This document shows positions 1-6,227 of a DNA stretch of 14,733 bases, piece after piece. This stretch comes from Arenibacter sp965652575. Lineage in GTDB: Bacteria; Bacteroidota; Bacteroidia; Flavobacteriales; Flavobacteriaceae. The notes below the pieces were generated by a model, which was not told where the DNA came from, ran no database searches, and worked only from the letters and a program-made list of their open reading frames with translations. A program made the position numbers and the translations under genes. The DNA is taken from the NCBI GenBank assembly GCA_965652575.1, contig CBFGWQ010000085.1:1-14733 (forward strand). The letters run 5' to 3'. Within the stretch, counting starts at the first letter, position 1. The number at the start of each line of letters is the position of its first letter.

Positions 1-59
1 TACAATACAACAAGGCCGAAGATAAATTTGGCTGGAGACATAAGGTAGAAATTCAGTAA
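1..59 (+). CDS. C-terminal end of an unidentified protein (partial)
   Basis: The third plus-strand frame is open from the window edge and ends at TAA 57-59, giving about 18 residues ending KFGWRHKVEIQ. The other two plus frames stop earlier and give less protein-like peptides. The stop codon lies in the first bases of the 50-bp palindromic repeat that starts at 55, so the repeat has replaced or abuts the natural gene end. Too little is present to name a family. A likely terminator lies downstream at 192-229. Confidence 0.4.
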   Translation, partial: QYNKAEDKFGWRHKVEIQ

Positions 60-104
60 ACTACCTCGGTGCAATCCCGATAGCTATCGGGACACGAGGC
101 ATTG
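55..104 (+). repeat. 50-bp palindromic intergenic repeat, copy 1
   Basis: This stretch is almost identical (47 of 50 positions by eye) to the reverse complement of 9278-9327. Its core is the perfect 18-bp palindrome TCCCGATAGCTATCGGGA (75-92), flanked by CCTCG (64-68) and CGAGG (95-99), which can pair outside the core. It looks like a dispersed REP-type element. It supplies the stop codon of the gene ending at 59. Confidence 0.75.
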
Positions 105-126
105 GTCGGAAACAAATTTTTAATTT

Positions 127-154
127 CGAGGCAAGCCTCGGGGGTATAATACCC
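127..154. repeat. Tandem short palindromes next to the 50-bp repeat
   Basis: Two small inverted repeats follow each other: CGAGGC-AA-GCCTCG (127-140) and GGGTAT-A-ATACCC (142-154). They share the CGAGG word with the neighbouring repeat and probably belong to the same composite dispersed element. No coding is seen here. Confidence 0.5.
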
Positions 155-191
155 TTTGGCGGTGCCAATAAAAACTTTTTGTTCCATTAAG

Positions 192-229
192 AAAATCCCC
201 TCTTCCATAAGAAATGAGGGGATTTTTTT
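192..229 (+). terminator. Intrinsic terminator between convergent genes
   Basis: Stem AATCCCCTC (194-202) pairs with GAGGGGATT (216-224) around a 13-nt loop, and extends by A-T pairs at 192-193. A run of seven T follows (223-229). It suits the plus-strand gene ending at 59 and, less well, the minus-strand gene ending at 262, because the T-run on that side is short. Confidence 0.7.
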
Positions 230-261
230 GTTCCTAACCAAGGGGTTTCCACAACACCATC

Positions 262-651
262 CTATCTTTTATTAAGGATATCCACAATATTGGGCTTAAA
301 ATAATTGGGGCCCTTGAGCACTTTTCCATCATTCCTATAAATTGGTTTACCATCCTCCCCCAATTTGCTCATGTTACTTCGCTGAATTTCCTCAAATACT
401 TCCTCTATCTTATACTGCATGCCGTGCTCCAGTATGGTACCGCACAATATATAGAGCATATCGCCAAGTGCATCCGCCACCTCTACCAAATCATTATTGT
501 TGGCCGCCTCCAGATATTCCCTATTCTCTTCATCCATCAAATTAAAGCGAAGTAAATTCTTGGCTTCGCCCAAATTGGCCTTGATTTCTTTGGAAACACC
601 CAAGCCAAAAGATTTATGGAACAATTCTACAGCCTTGAGTTTACTTTTCAT
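262..651 (-). CDS. MazG-like nucleoside triphosphate pyrophosphohydrolase
   Basis: A 129-residue all-alpha protein of the MazG / phosphoribosyl-ATP pyrophosphohydrolase-like fold (PF01503 type). Members of this fold hydrolyse NTPs or related nucleotides to monophosphate and pyrophosphate, usually for house-cleaning. The acidic metal-binding pattern is visible: E41-E42-x-x-E45 on one helix and E57-x-x-D60 on the next, followed by ALGDMLYIL. The C-terminal part (about 89-123, SNMSKLGEDGKPIYR, then KGPNYFKP) is typical of the stand-alone bacterial versions, which are of similar length. ATG start at 651. A possible -7 box on the minus strand, TATTTTTA, lies at 680-687, back to back with the box of the divergent small gene. 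The exact substrate cannot be read from sequence; it is not hisE, as there is no histidine context. Confidence 0.85.
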   Translation of the reverse strand: MKSKLKAVELFHKSFGLGVSKEIKANLGEAKNLLRFNLMDEENREYLEAANNNDLVEVADALGDMLYILCGTILEHGMQYKIEEVFEEIQRSNMSKLGEDGKPIYRNDGKVLKGPNYFKPNIVDILNKR

Positions 652-669
652 AATTGGAATTATTTAAGT

Positions 670-677
670 TAGATTTG
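670..677 (+). promoter_or_regulatory. Putative Bacteroidetes -7 box for the 62-residue gene
   Basis: TAGATTTG fits the TAnnTTTG consensus and ends 15 nt before the ATG at 693. No convincing -33 TTTG at normal spacing was seen (TTG at 654-656 is rather close). Confidence 0.4.
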
Positions 678-692
678 CGTAAAAATATAAAT

Positions 693-881
693 ATGTTCAG
701 TAAGGGACAATTAATTTTTGCAGGGCTTTTTTTCGCTACATTTGTAGTAATTACCATATTTTCCTATCGAAAAGACAAAAAAACCCATAAAAAAAATTAC
801 AAAGGCGTTACATGGGTAGGACTTTTCTTCGTAATTTTTATAATAATATTGTTCCTTCTTAAGTTTTTCCTTAAAAATTAA
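693..881 (+). CDS. Small two-helix membrane protein, conserved-looking hypothetical
   Basis: A 62-residue protein starting MFSKGQLIFAG. It has a first hydrophobic helix (about 5-24), a basic cytoplasmic-type loop (YRKDKKTHKKNYKG, about 25-38), and a second helix (about 40-58) ending KFFLKN. An in-frame ATG at 654 would add 13 polar residues but overlaps the divergent promoter region; the 693 start follows a -7 box and A-rich leader and begins right at the hydrophobic segment. I recall similar tiny proteins in flavobacterial genomes but know no function. It may share a transcript with the next small gene, 116 bp on, although that gene has its own promoter box. Confidence 0.65.
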   Translation: MFSKGQLIFAGLFFATFVVITIFSYRKDKKTHKKNYKGVTWVGLFFVIFIIILFLLKFFLKN

Positions 882-962
882 CAATATTTTTCCTTAAACC
901 GTAAAAAGCACCCCTCCGTGCAACATTCCTATTTATTACAACGTATAATATACTAAAAGACG

Positions 963-970
963 TAATTTTG
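963..970 (+). promoter_or_regulatory. Putative -7 box for the 58-residue gene
   Basis: TAATTTTG is a perfect match to TAnnTTTG and ends 27 nt before the ATG at 998. The AT-rich DNA upstream shows no clear -33 element. Confidence 0.45.
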
Positions 971-997
971 CGTTTAATAGCTAAATAATTTAGTTGT

Positions 998-1174
998 ATG
1001 GTTACTTTTTTCAGTATTTTATTAGTTCTTATTGGAATAAACGCATTGCTTTTTTTAGTCAGTTTTAACAGTAGTCCCAAAAAGAAAGAAAAGTCCGTCA
1101 AAAATATTTCAGAATCTACTACAATAATCTTCCCCCTAGATTTAATTAACTCGAAATATAAAAAGGCAGTTTAG
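998..1174 (+). CDS. Small single-helix membrane protein, hypothetical
   Basis: A 58-residue frame from ATG 998 to TAG 1174. The N-terminal residues 4-22 (FFSILLVLIGINALLFLVS) form one hydrophobic helix. A lysine-rich stretch follows (PKKKEKSVK), then a short tail IIFPLDLINSKYKKAV. The hydrophobic-basic-conserved-tail layout and the box at 963-970 argue that it is real. I recall similar proteins in Flavobacteriaceae, but no function can be given. The opposite-strand frame over 871-1101 is a shadow. Confidence 0.6.
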   Translation: MVTFFSILLVLIGINALLFLVSFNSSPKKKEKSVKNISESTTIIFPLDLINSKYKKAV

Positions 1175-1327
1175 TTCTAGTCCAAAAAAAATTAATACAT
1201 CTTTGCCAAATACCATTTTACGGTAGTATAACGTTATGAACTCGCCATGAGTTCTATACATATTATTAAGATCTTTATATCTGATAATTTTTATTTACCT
1301 TGAACAAGGAATAAAAATTATAAATAC

Positions 1328-1696
1328 ATGAAACAGTTTCTACTTGTCTTTCTGGGAGGAGGCTTGGGCAGTGGCCTACGGTTCTTAATAGGCAAAGTAT
1401 TCAACAACACTTTCCATAATTTTTTTCTCGGCACTTTTATAGTGAATATATTAGGTTGCCTACTTATTGGTTTTATCCTTGGACTTACCCTTAAAAACAA
1501 TTTCCTAACGGCCAATCATACATTACTATTAACTACAGGTTTCTGTGGTGGCTTCACTACTTTTTCAACTTTTGCACTGGAGCAACATTCCTTTTTAAAA
1601 TCCGGTGATTTTATTAACCTCGCCGCTTACACCCTCTCCAGTATTATTATCGGAATCCTTGCGGTAGCAATCGGATTCTGGTTTTCCAAATTATAA
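1328..1696 (+). CDS. crcB: Fluoride exporter CrcB/Fluc
   Basis: A 122-residue four-helix inner-membrane protein of the CrcB/Fluc family, which works as an antiparallel dimer and exports toxic fluoride. Family motifs are all present: GGGLGSGLRF (about 10-19), GTFIVNILGCLLIG (about 35-48) with the conserved Asn, and GFCGGFTTFSTFALE (about 71-85), which carries the central Na+ site and the pore phenylalanines. Length is normal. The ATG at 1328 sits just before the first helix. No fluoride riboswitch consensus is seen in the 150 bp upstream, only a weak hairpin GAACTC/GAGTTC at 1238-1254. It is a lone gene, followed by repeat DNA. Confidence 0.93.
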   Translation: MKQFLLVFLGGGLGSGLRFLIGKVFNNTFHNFFLGTFIVNILGCLLIGFILGLTLKNNFLTANHTLLLTTGFCGGFTTFSTFALEQHSFLKSGDFINLAAYTLSSIIIGILAVAIGFWFSKL

Positions 1697-1768
1697 CGGA
1701 TCAAGAACAATTGTTGTGTTTATGCAAAGATTGTGATCGGTCTATAAAGGAAGAATGCCGCATTATTC

Positions 1769-1857
1769 AATCCCTTCCGTATTCTCCTCCTTTGGTCGGA
1801 GAATCCACCTTCCCTTATACTTCGGCTCCGCTCAGCACAGGCCAAGGGAAGGAGCTT
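1769..1857 (+). repeat. Pyrimidine-rich hairpin repeat, copy 1 (long-loop form)
   Basis: It begins AATCCCTTCCGT, then TTCTCCTCC and GGTCGGAGAA, and has the arm CCTTCCCTT (1808-1816) pairing with AAGGGAAGG near its end (about 1845-1853). The loop between arms contains TTCGGCTCCGCTCAGCACAG, absent from the related copy at 6228-6297. The outer blocks of the two copies agree closely and lie in the same orientation. Confidence 0.7.
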
Positions 1858-1916
1858 TTAATTATCGTATTACGTGATGGCCCGGACACTGGATGCTGGA
1901 TACCGGACCGGACCGG

Positions 1917-2100
1917 CCTTGAACTTTGAAGTAAAAATGTCATCCAGTTTCTAGATTCTACATTGTTTCATTATAATATTGAATCATTGGTATATTTTCA
2001 AATTGACCCATTTTCATATCGTCAGATCATCCCATTGTCAAATCATTTACATTGGACAATTGGTATATTGTTACATTAAATCATTGCTACATTGAACTAC
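1917..2100. repeat. Low-complexity word mosaic
   Basis: Short words recur without strict tandem order: CCTTGAACTTTG (1917-1928, also at 6054-6065), TTGGTATATT (about 1987-1996 and 2060-2069), AATCATTG (about 1982 and 2079), and many CATTG and ACATTG units. There is no coding. A related mosaic lies at 6021-6190. Confidence 0.55.
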
Positions 2101-2296
2101 GTACCATCTTCATTATAACCCCCTTCAATTTATTCCAATCCATATATTGCCATTTCTATTTATTATGGTGGAATTGGCCATTTTTCTGCATTATCAATAG
2201 CAAAACACTCCAAAAGACGCGATTTTTTCAGTTTTTCGCCCAAACAAGTGTTAAAAGTTTTAACAAATACACATATTATTCATTTTGAATAACAAT

Positions 2297-2368
2297 ACCC
2301 CTAAAATATAAGGGTCATTTTTATATAAAATGTAATTATGACATATATACCCCTAAAAAAAGAGGGGT
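2297..2368 (+). promoter_or_regulatory. Two CCCCT/AGGGG dyads before glnK, candidate operator
   Basis: Each site starts with the shared word ATACCCCTAAAA (2295-2306 and 2347-2358). The proximal site is ACCCCT (2349-2354), 8 nt, AGGGGT (2363-2368). The distal site is ACCCCT (2297-2302) and AAGGGT (2310-2315), with one mismatch. Their left edges are 52 bp apart, about five helical turns. The proximal dyad lies just upstream of the -7 box at 2385, where an activator or repressor would act. A nitrogen-responsive role is inferred only from position. Confidence 0.5.
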
Positions 2369-2384
2369 GTATTAATATAATATA

Positions 2385-2392
2385 TATTTTTG
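2385..2392 (+). promoter_or_regulatory. Putative -7 box of the glnK-amt operon
   Basis: TATTTTTG matches TAnnTTTG and ends 22 nt before the glnK ATG. The surrounding DNA is very AT-rich. The proximal dyad takes the place of a clear -33 element. Confidence 0.55.
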
Positions 2393-2414
2393 TTTCATAA
2401 ATAATAAATCAATT

Positions 2415-2753
2415 ATGAAAAAAATCGAGGCAATTATTAGAAAGTCAAAGTTTGATGACGTAAAAAAAGCGTTGCATCAAATTGAAGTAAACTTTTTTAG
2501 TTACTGGGACGTAACGGGAGTCGGAAATGAAAAAGAAGGCCATGTCTATAGGGGCATTTCCTATAGCACATCCGACATTCAACGCAGGTATCTTTCCATC
2601 GTAGTTTCGGATGAGTTCCTGGAACGAACCGTTAATACCATTTTGGAAACCGCATATTCCGGCAATGTAGGTGATGGCAAAATTTTCGTTTCGGAAGTTT
2701 TGGAAGCATATCGCATCAGAACAAAGGAAAGCGGAAAAGCAGGAATCAACTAA
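2415..2753 (+). CDS. glnK: PII nitrogen regulatory protein (GlnK-type)
   Basis: A 112-residue PII protein, a trimeric sensor of ATP/ADP and 2-oxoglutarate that binds Amt and blocks ammonium import. The ferredoxin-like core is complete: MKKIEAIIRKSKFDDVKKAL, the T-loop region (about 37-57, EGHVYRGISYSTSDIQRR), and the nucleotide-binding signature GNVGDGKIFV (83-92) followed by EVLEAYRIRTKE. The T-loop arginine (R46) and the tyrosine matching the uridylylated Tyr51 of E. coli (Y50) are kept. The loop is rearranged around residues 39-45, and position 39, Gln in E. coli GlnB/GlnK, is Glu here. ATG start with an A-rich leader. It lies 31 bp before amt on the same strand, the classic glnK-amt arrangement, so the glnK name is preferred over glnB. 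Confidence 0.93.
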   Translation: MKKIEAIIRKSKFDDVKKALHQIEVNFFSYWDVTGVGNEKEGHVYRGISYSTSDIQRRYLSIVVSDEFLERTVNTILETAYSGNVGDGKIFVSEVLEAYRIRTKESGKAGIN

Positions 2754-2784
2754 AAAAATTAATAACCAACAAACAAGCAACAAC

Positions 2785-4035
2785 ATGGACGTAGGATTAT
2801 TTACAGCAAATAACGTTTGGATGATGATATGTACGGCTCTCGTATTCTTCATGCATTTAGGATTTTCACTTTTGGAAATCGGACTTACCAGACAGAAAAA
2901 CACAATCAACATTTTATTCAAGAACGTATTCATTATATGTATAGGACTCCTCATATATTATATAGGTGGCTTTAACCTGATGTACCCAGGGGATTTCAAC
3001 GGGTATCTTGGTTTTGCAGGATTCGGAATTGAAGCCCCAATACTACCGGATGGCAGCTTGGACCTAAGCTACAATGAGGGCTACACCTATTGGACGGATT
3101 TTCTGTTTCAGGGCATGTTTGCCGCAACGGCGGCTACCATAGTTTCCGGAGCAGTAGCAGAGCGTATTAAACTAGGTGGATTTATGATATTTACCATAAT
3201 CTATGTGGGATTGGTATACCCCATAGTAGGGTCTTGGCAATGGGGCGGTGGATTCCTATCCACACTTGGTGGCGAAGAAGGTGGTTTCCATGATTTTGCA
3301 GGTTCTACCCTGGTACATTCCGTAGGGGGATGGGCAGCCTTGATCGCAATCTTTATATTAGGGCCTAGAATCGGCAAATTTGGTGAAGACGGAAAACCAA
3401 ACGCCATTCCCGGACATAACATTCCATTGGCAGCCGCAGGGGTTCTTATTCTTTGGTTGGGCTGGTTTGGATTTAACGGGGGATCCGTACTATCCGCAGA
3501 TCCGGCAGGTACTTCCATCGTATTGGTCACCACATGCCTGGCAGCAGCAGCAGGTGGAATGGGAGCCTTTATTTTCTCTACTATACTATACAAAAACTAT
3601 GACCTTACCATGATGCTGAACGGTATCCTAGGTGGTCTGGTCGGAATTACGGCAGGAGCGGATCTAATGTCGCCCTTTGAATCTATTATCATTGGACTCT
3701 TGGCAGGGATAATCATTGTCCTTGGCGTTGCGCTGGTAGACAAATTAAAACTGGACGATCCCGTGGGAGCAGTGGCAGTGCATCTTATTTGCGGTATCTG
3801 GGGAACATTGGCAGTAGGTATATTCGGAGTTAAAGCCGGAGTATCACAGTTCTTATACCAATTGACAGGGGTTGCCGCCGCTGGGGTATTCTGTTGCCTA
3901 ACAGCTTTCATTATTCTATTCGCGATCAAGAAAACTTCCGGAATACGGGTTTCCAAAGAAGAGGAGTTGGAAGGTCTGGACTTACATGAGCACGGAATGG
4001 ATGCCTATGCCGACTTCAGATTGAACCAACACTAA
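2785..4035 (+). CDS. amt: Ammonium transporter Amt
   Basis: A 416-residue, 11-helix inner-membrane channel of the Amt/MEP/Rh family that conducts ammonium as a trimer. Seen in order: N-terminal helix with LEIGLTRQKN (30-39), F108 near the gating phenylalanine, AERIK (125-129), the family signature DFAGSTLVHSVGGWAA (170-185) with D170 and twin-histidine H178, and DPVGAVAVHLICGIWG (325-340) with H333. The C-terminal tail (about 384-407, SGIRVSKEEELEGLD) is the part that docks with PII. The ATG at 2785 is preferred: the frame extends back to 2671, but that would add 38 polar residues encoded inside glnK and spoil the N-terminal membrane segment. Co-transcribed with glnK. A hairpin at 4050 separates it from the porin gene. 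Confidence 0.95.
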   Translation: MDVGLFTANNVWMMICTALVFFMHLGFSLLEIGLTRQKNTINILFKNVFIICIGLLIYYIGGFNLMYPGDFNGYLGFAGFGIEAPILPDGSLDLSYNEGYTYWTDFLFQGMFAATAATIVSGAVAERIKLGGFMIFTIIYVGLVYPIVGSWQWGGGFLSTLGGEEGGFHDFAGSTLVHSVGGWAALIAIFILGPRIGKFGEDGKPNAIPGHNIPLAAAGVLILWLGWFGFNGGSVLSADPAGTSIVLVTTCLAAAAGGMGAFIFSTILYKNYDLTMMLNGILGGLVGITAGADLMSPFESIIIGLLAGIIIVLGVALVDKLKLDDPVGAVAVHLICGIWGTLAVGIFGVKAGVSQFLYQLTGVAAAGVFCCLTAFIILFAIKKTSGIRVSKEEELEGLDLHEHGMDAYADFRLNQH

Positions 4036-4049
4036 TAACACAAAAGGTA

Positions 4050-4078
4050 ACGGAGCGTTTTGCAGAACGCTCCGTTTA
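4050..4078 (+). terminator. Strong hairpin with weak T-run after amt
   Basis: ACGGAGCGTT (4050-4059) pairs perfectly with AACGCTCCGT (4066-4075) around six bases. Only three T follow before the sequence turns mixed, so termination may be partial, or the hairpin may mark an RNA processing point between amt and the porin gene. Confidence 0.6.
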
Positions 4079-4147
4079 TAACCCTTTTTCAATACAACAA
4101 CTCAATAATTAGATAACATCCTTACCAAGGATATAAACAATTGAATT

Positions 4148-5215
4148 ATGAAAACGATTATTTATACAAAATACGTAAAAAATATACTATTATTTGCATG
4201 TGTTCTCTCTACAATGGCAACTTTCGCCCAGGAAGATGAGGAAGAAACCAAGAAATTTACTATCAGCGGAAGTGTGGATGCCTACTATAGGACCAACTTT
4301 AATGGCGATAACGGTTTTGACGACACCTCCGGGCTACCCAACGCAGCTCCCGGCTCCTCATTTGCCAATTTACCAGGTTTTGCCCTAGGTATGGCCAATG
4401 TAATAGCCGCTTATGATGGGGAAGATGTTGGATTTGTGGCCGACCTTGTTTTTGGGCCCAGGGGAACGGATGCTATTTTTGCCTCCCCACTCTATTCCGC
4501 TACCGGAAACATTGTAAACCAATTATACGTATACTGGAATGTAAGCGAATCGGTCAAATTAACATTTGGTAACTTTAATACCTTCTTGGGGTACGAAGTA
4601 ATATCCCCTGTTGCAAATTTTAACTACAGTACATCCTATCTGTTTTCCTATGGTCCTTTCTCCCATACCGGTTTAAGAGCAGACTTTGCCCTGTCCGATG
4701 ACTTCAGCTTAATGTTGGCCGTCATGAACCCTACAGATCAAACAGAATTGAATCCTACCGACAAATACGCTTTTGGGGCCCAATTGGGATATAGCGGCCA
4801 ATTCCTAAACTTCCTAGCGGATGACGGGGCGTTTGAAATTGACTTCACAGGTGGATTTGATTTATCCGACGAGTTCTTCCTGGGAATCAACGCAGCCCTT
4901 TACGACAATGACGATATTGGTTTTGCAGGTGTAGCGCTTTATCCACAGTACGCCACTTCCGAAAACTTCACCTTGGGATTAAGAGGCGAATATTTCACAG
5001 AAACAGGAGACTACGGCGCCATAGGAACGGGAGTTGAGGATTCCAGTGTTTTTGCCGTAACCCTTACAGGTAGTGCCACTATAGGAAACTTAATGATCAA
5101 GCCTGAACTGCGCTTGGATAGTGCATCAGATGATTCCTTTAATTTTCTGGACAAGGATTTAGCCCCACAAAAGAGTTTATCCTCATTTGTACTAGCGGCC
5201 GTTTATTCTTTCTAA
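4148..5215 (+). CDS. Outer-membrane beta-barrel porin next to amt (OmpL-like, BBP2 type)
   Basis: A 355-residue secreted protein. The signal peptide covers about residues 1-27 (hydrophobic LLFACVLSTMATFA, cut before or after AQ). The mature part starts with acidic EDEEE, then alternating strands rich in Tyr, Phe and Gly (SGSVDAYYRTNF, NQLYVYWNV, VKLTFGNF), and ends FVLAAVYSF with the C-terminal Phe typical of outer-membrane barrels. This fits the putative beta-barrel porin-2 / OmpL-like family. Position right behind glnK-amt suggests a role in passing ammonium or small nitrogen compounds through the outer membrane, which is inference. The ATG at 4148 lies 112 bp after amt. No TAnnTTTG box is visible in that gap, so read-through past the hairpin at 4050 is plausible. 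A clean terminator follows at 5239. Confidence 0.85.
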   Translation: MKTIIYTKYVKNILLFACVLSTMATFAQEDEEETKKFTISGSVDAYYRTNFNGDNGFDDTSGLPNAAPGSSFANLPGFALGMANVIAAYDGEDVGFVADLVFGPRGTDAIFASPLYSATGNIVNQLYVYWNVSESVKLTFGNFNTFLGYEVISPVANFNYSTSYLFSYGPFSHTGLRADFALSDDFSLMLAVMNPTDQTELNPTDKYAFGAQLGYSGQFLNFLADDGAFEIDFTGGFDLSDEFFLGINAALYDNDDIGFAGVALYPQYATSENFTLGLRGEYFTETGDYGAIGTGVEDSSVFAVTLTGSATIGNLMIKPELRLDSASDDSFNFLDKDLAPQKSLSSFVLAAVYSF

Positions 5216-5238
5216 AAAATATCGAATTTATTATTTAT

Positions 5239-5263
5239 AGCCCCGCTTAGAGCGGGGTTTTTT
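5239..5263 (+). terminator. Intrinsic terminator after the porin gene
   Basis: CCCCGCT (5241-5247) pairs with AGCGGGG (5251-5257) around a TAG loop, followed by six T (5258-5263). It sits between the convergent porin and DUF1684 genes, four bases from the latter's stop codon. Confidence 0.85.
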
Positions 5264-5267
5264 ATTT

Positions 5268-5909
5268 CTATCCTTTCTTAAACGCCTTTACCCCGGCAAT
5301 AATGGGAATATCCAGCCTATTCTGCTTGGGCACCAACGGACACGAATATTTTGGATTATAAGCGCAGTACGGATTATAGGCCTTATTAAAATCCAAAAGA
5401 ATTGTATTGCCCGTAGGTATCGTCAAGTCCAAATATCTTCCCCCACCATATGTCTCCTCCCCATTGGTCAGATCGGCAAAAGGCAAAAACAAATAATCCC
5501 TGTATTCCTCCTGTCTCATCAATTCCTGATTTTGATAAACCTCCAATTTGTGGGACCGGCCTTTTAAACTGAAAGTTATTACCCCAAAAACGACCTCCTC
5601 CGTTTCCCGTTCCGTAGTAGTAGGCATCATGAAAGGCAAGGCTTCCGGTGTTCTAGTAAACTTGGCAATGATCCTATATGTAGTATCGGGTTCAAAAAAA
5701 TCCAAAGATGTAAAATCCTTTCTATACCTATCTGCCAAAGGCGAGGTTTCGGGATCCTTGAATTCCTCATTCATCTTTTTCTGAAATTGTATAATATCCT
5801 CTATGGCCCCGGACTCCAGTTCCACTATATTGCTTTGCCCCTTATCGTGGTATCTTTTTTCCTTACACCCCAATGACAATAAGAATAAGACCAAAAACAA
5901 CTGCTTCAT
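5268..5909 (-). CDS. DUF1684 lipoprotein
   Basis: A 213-residue protein with a short lipoprotein signal, MKQLFLVLFLLSLGC, whose lipobox Cys is residue 15. The DUF1684 (PF07920) hallmark region is clear: YGGGRYLDL (154-162), LDFNKAYNPYCAY (172-184), SCPLVP (189-194) and a final IAGVKAFKKG. Proteins of this family are common in Bacteroidetes envelopes; their function is unknown to me. The frame opens as far back as 5993, but the extra 28 residues have no signal character, so the ATG at 5909 in front of the lipoprotein signal is chosen. A possible minus-strand -7 box TATTTTTA lies at 5926-5933, 16 nt upstream. The residue after the lipobox Cys is Lys, not Asp. Confidence 0.85.
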   Translation of the reverse strand: MKQLFLVLFLLSLGCKEKRYHDKGQSNIVELESGAIEDIIQFQKKMNEEFKDPETSPLADRYRKDFTSLDFFEPDTTYRIIAKFTRTPEALPFMMPTTTERETEEVVFGVITFSLKGRSHKLEVYQNQELMRQEEYRDYLFLPFADLTNGEETYGGGRYLDLTIPTGNTILLDFNKAYNPYCAYNPKYSCPLVPKQNRLDIPIIAGVKAFKKG

Positions 5910-6020
5910 TTTCTTTCTTTTGCCGTAAAAATACAATATCCCTCTTACTGAATAAAAAAATTGACAACCAATCCCACCAAGGGCGATACACAAAGAGATT
6001 TAGTGTTGCTTAGTAGACAT

Positions 6021-6190
6021 TAGATGCTAGATGCTAGATTTTAGATTTTCAAACCTTGAACTTTGGACCTTGAACCTTTTATTAATGTACCAATGTACTA
6101 ATTTGTTAATTTATCAATATAGAGGAACGCTTTGAATCTTGAACTTTGTAAATCCGGACAAACATTGAACTTTCTTAACTTGGCACTTCA
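6021..6190. repeat. Tandem heptamers and word mosaic
   Basis: Four tandem heptamers open the stretch: TAGATGC twice (6021-6034), then TAGATTT twice (6035-6048). After this come repeats of CTTGAACTTTG-like words (CCTTGAACTTTG at 6054-6065, CTTGAACTTTG at about 6138-6148) and AATGTAC twice (about 6084-6100). The 12-mer at 6054 is identical to 1917-1928. Confidence 0.6.
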
Positions 6191-6227
6191 TAAATCCATT
6201 ATAGTAAGACAACCAGCCTTCAGTTAC

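Larger units (their letters stand above)
1697..2294. other. Gene-free region of repeats and low-complexity DNA
   Basis: No frame here looks protein-coding on either strand; the frames at 1711-1929 and 2052-2288 have poor composition and no start context. The content is a hairpin repeat (1769-1857), a word mosaic (about 1917-2100), and then AT-rich DNA leading into the glnK regulatory region. Confidence 0.65.

Noticed and set aside
1175..1327. Fluoride riboswitch upstream of crcB
   Set aside because: The conserved GG-n-GAUGG start and pseudoknot segments of the crcB-motif riboswitch were not found by eye. Only a 6-bp hairpin (1238-1254) is present.
2671..2784. Upstream extension of amt to 2671 (38 extra residues)
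   Set aside because: It lies inside glnK in another frame, is polar and lysine-rich, and would precede the first membrane helix. ATG 2785 gives the normal Amt length and the usual short gap to glnK.
2445..2954. 169-residue minus-strand frame
   Set aside because: It lies antisense to glnK and amt, both clearly coding. It is a shadow frame.
5910..5993. 28-residue N-terminal extension of the DUF1684 protein
   Set aside because: It would bury the clear lipoprotein signal peptide inside the protein.
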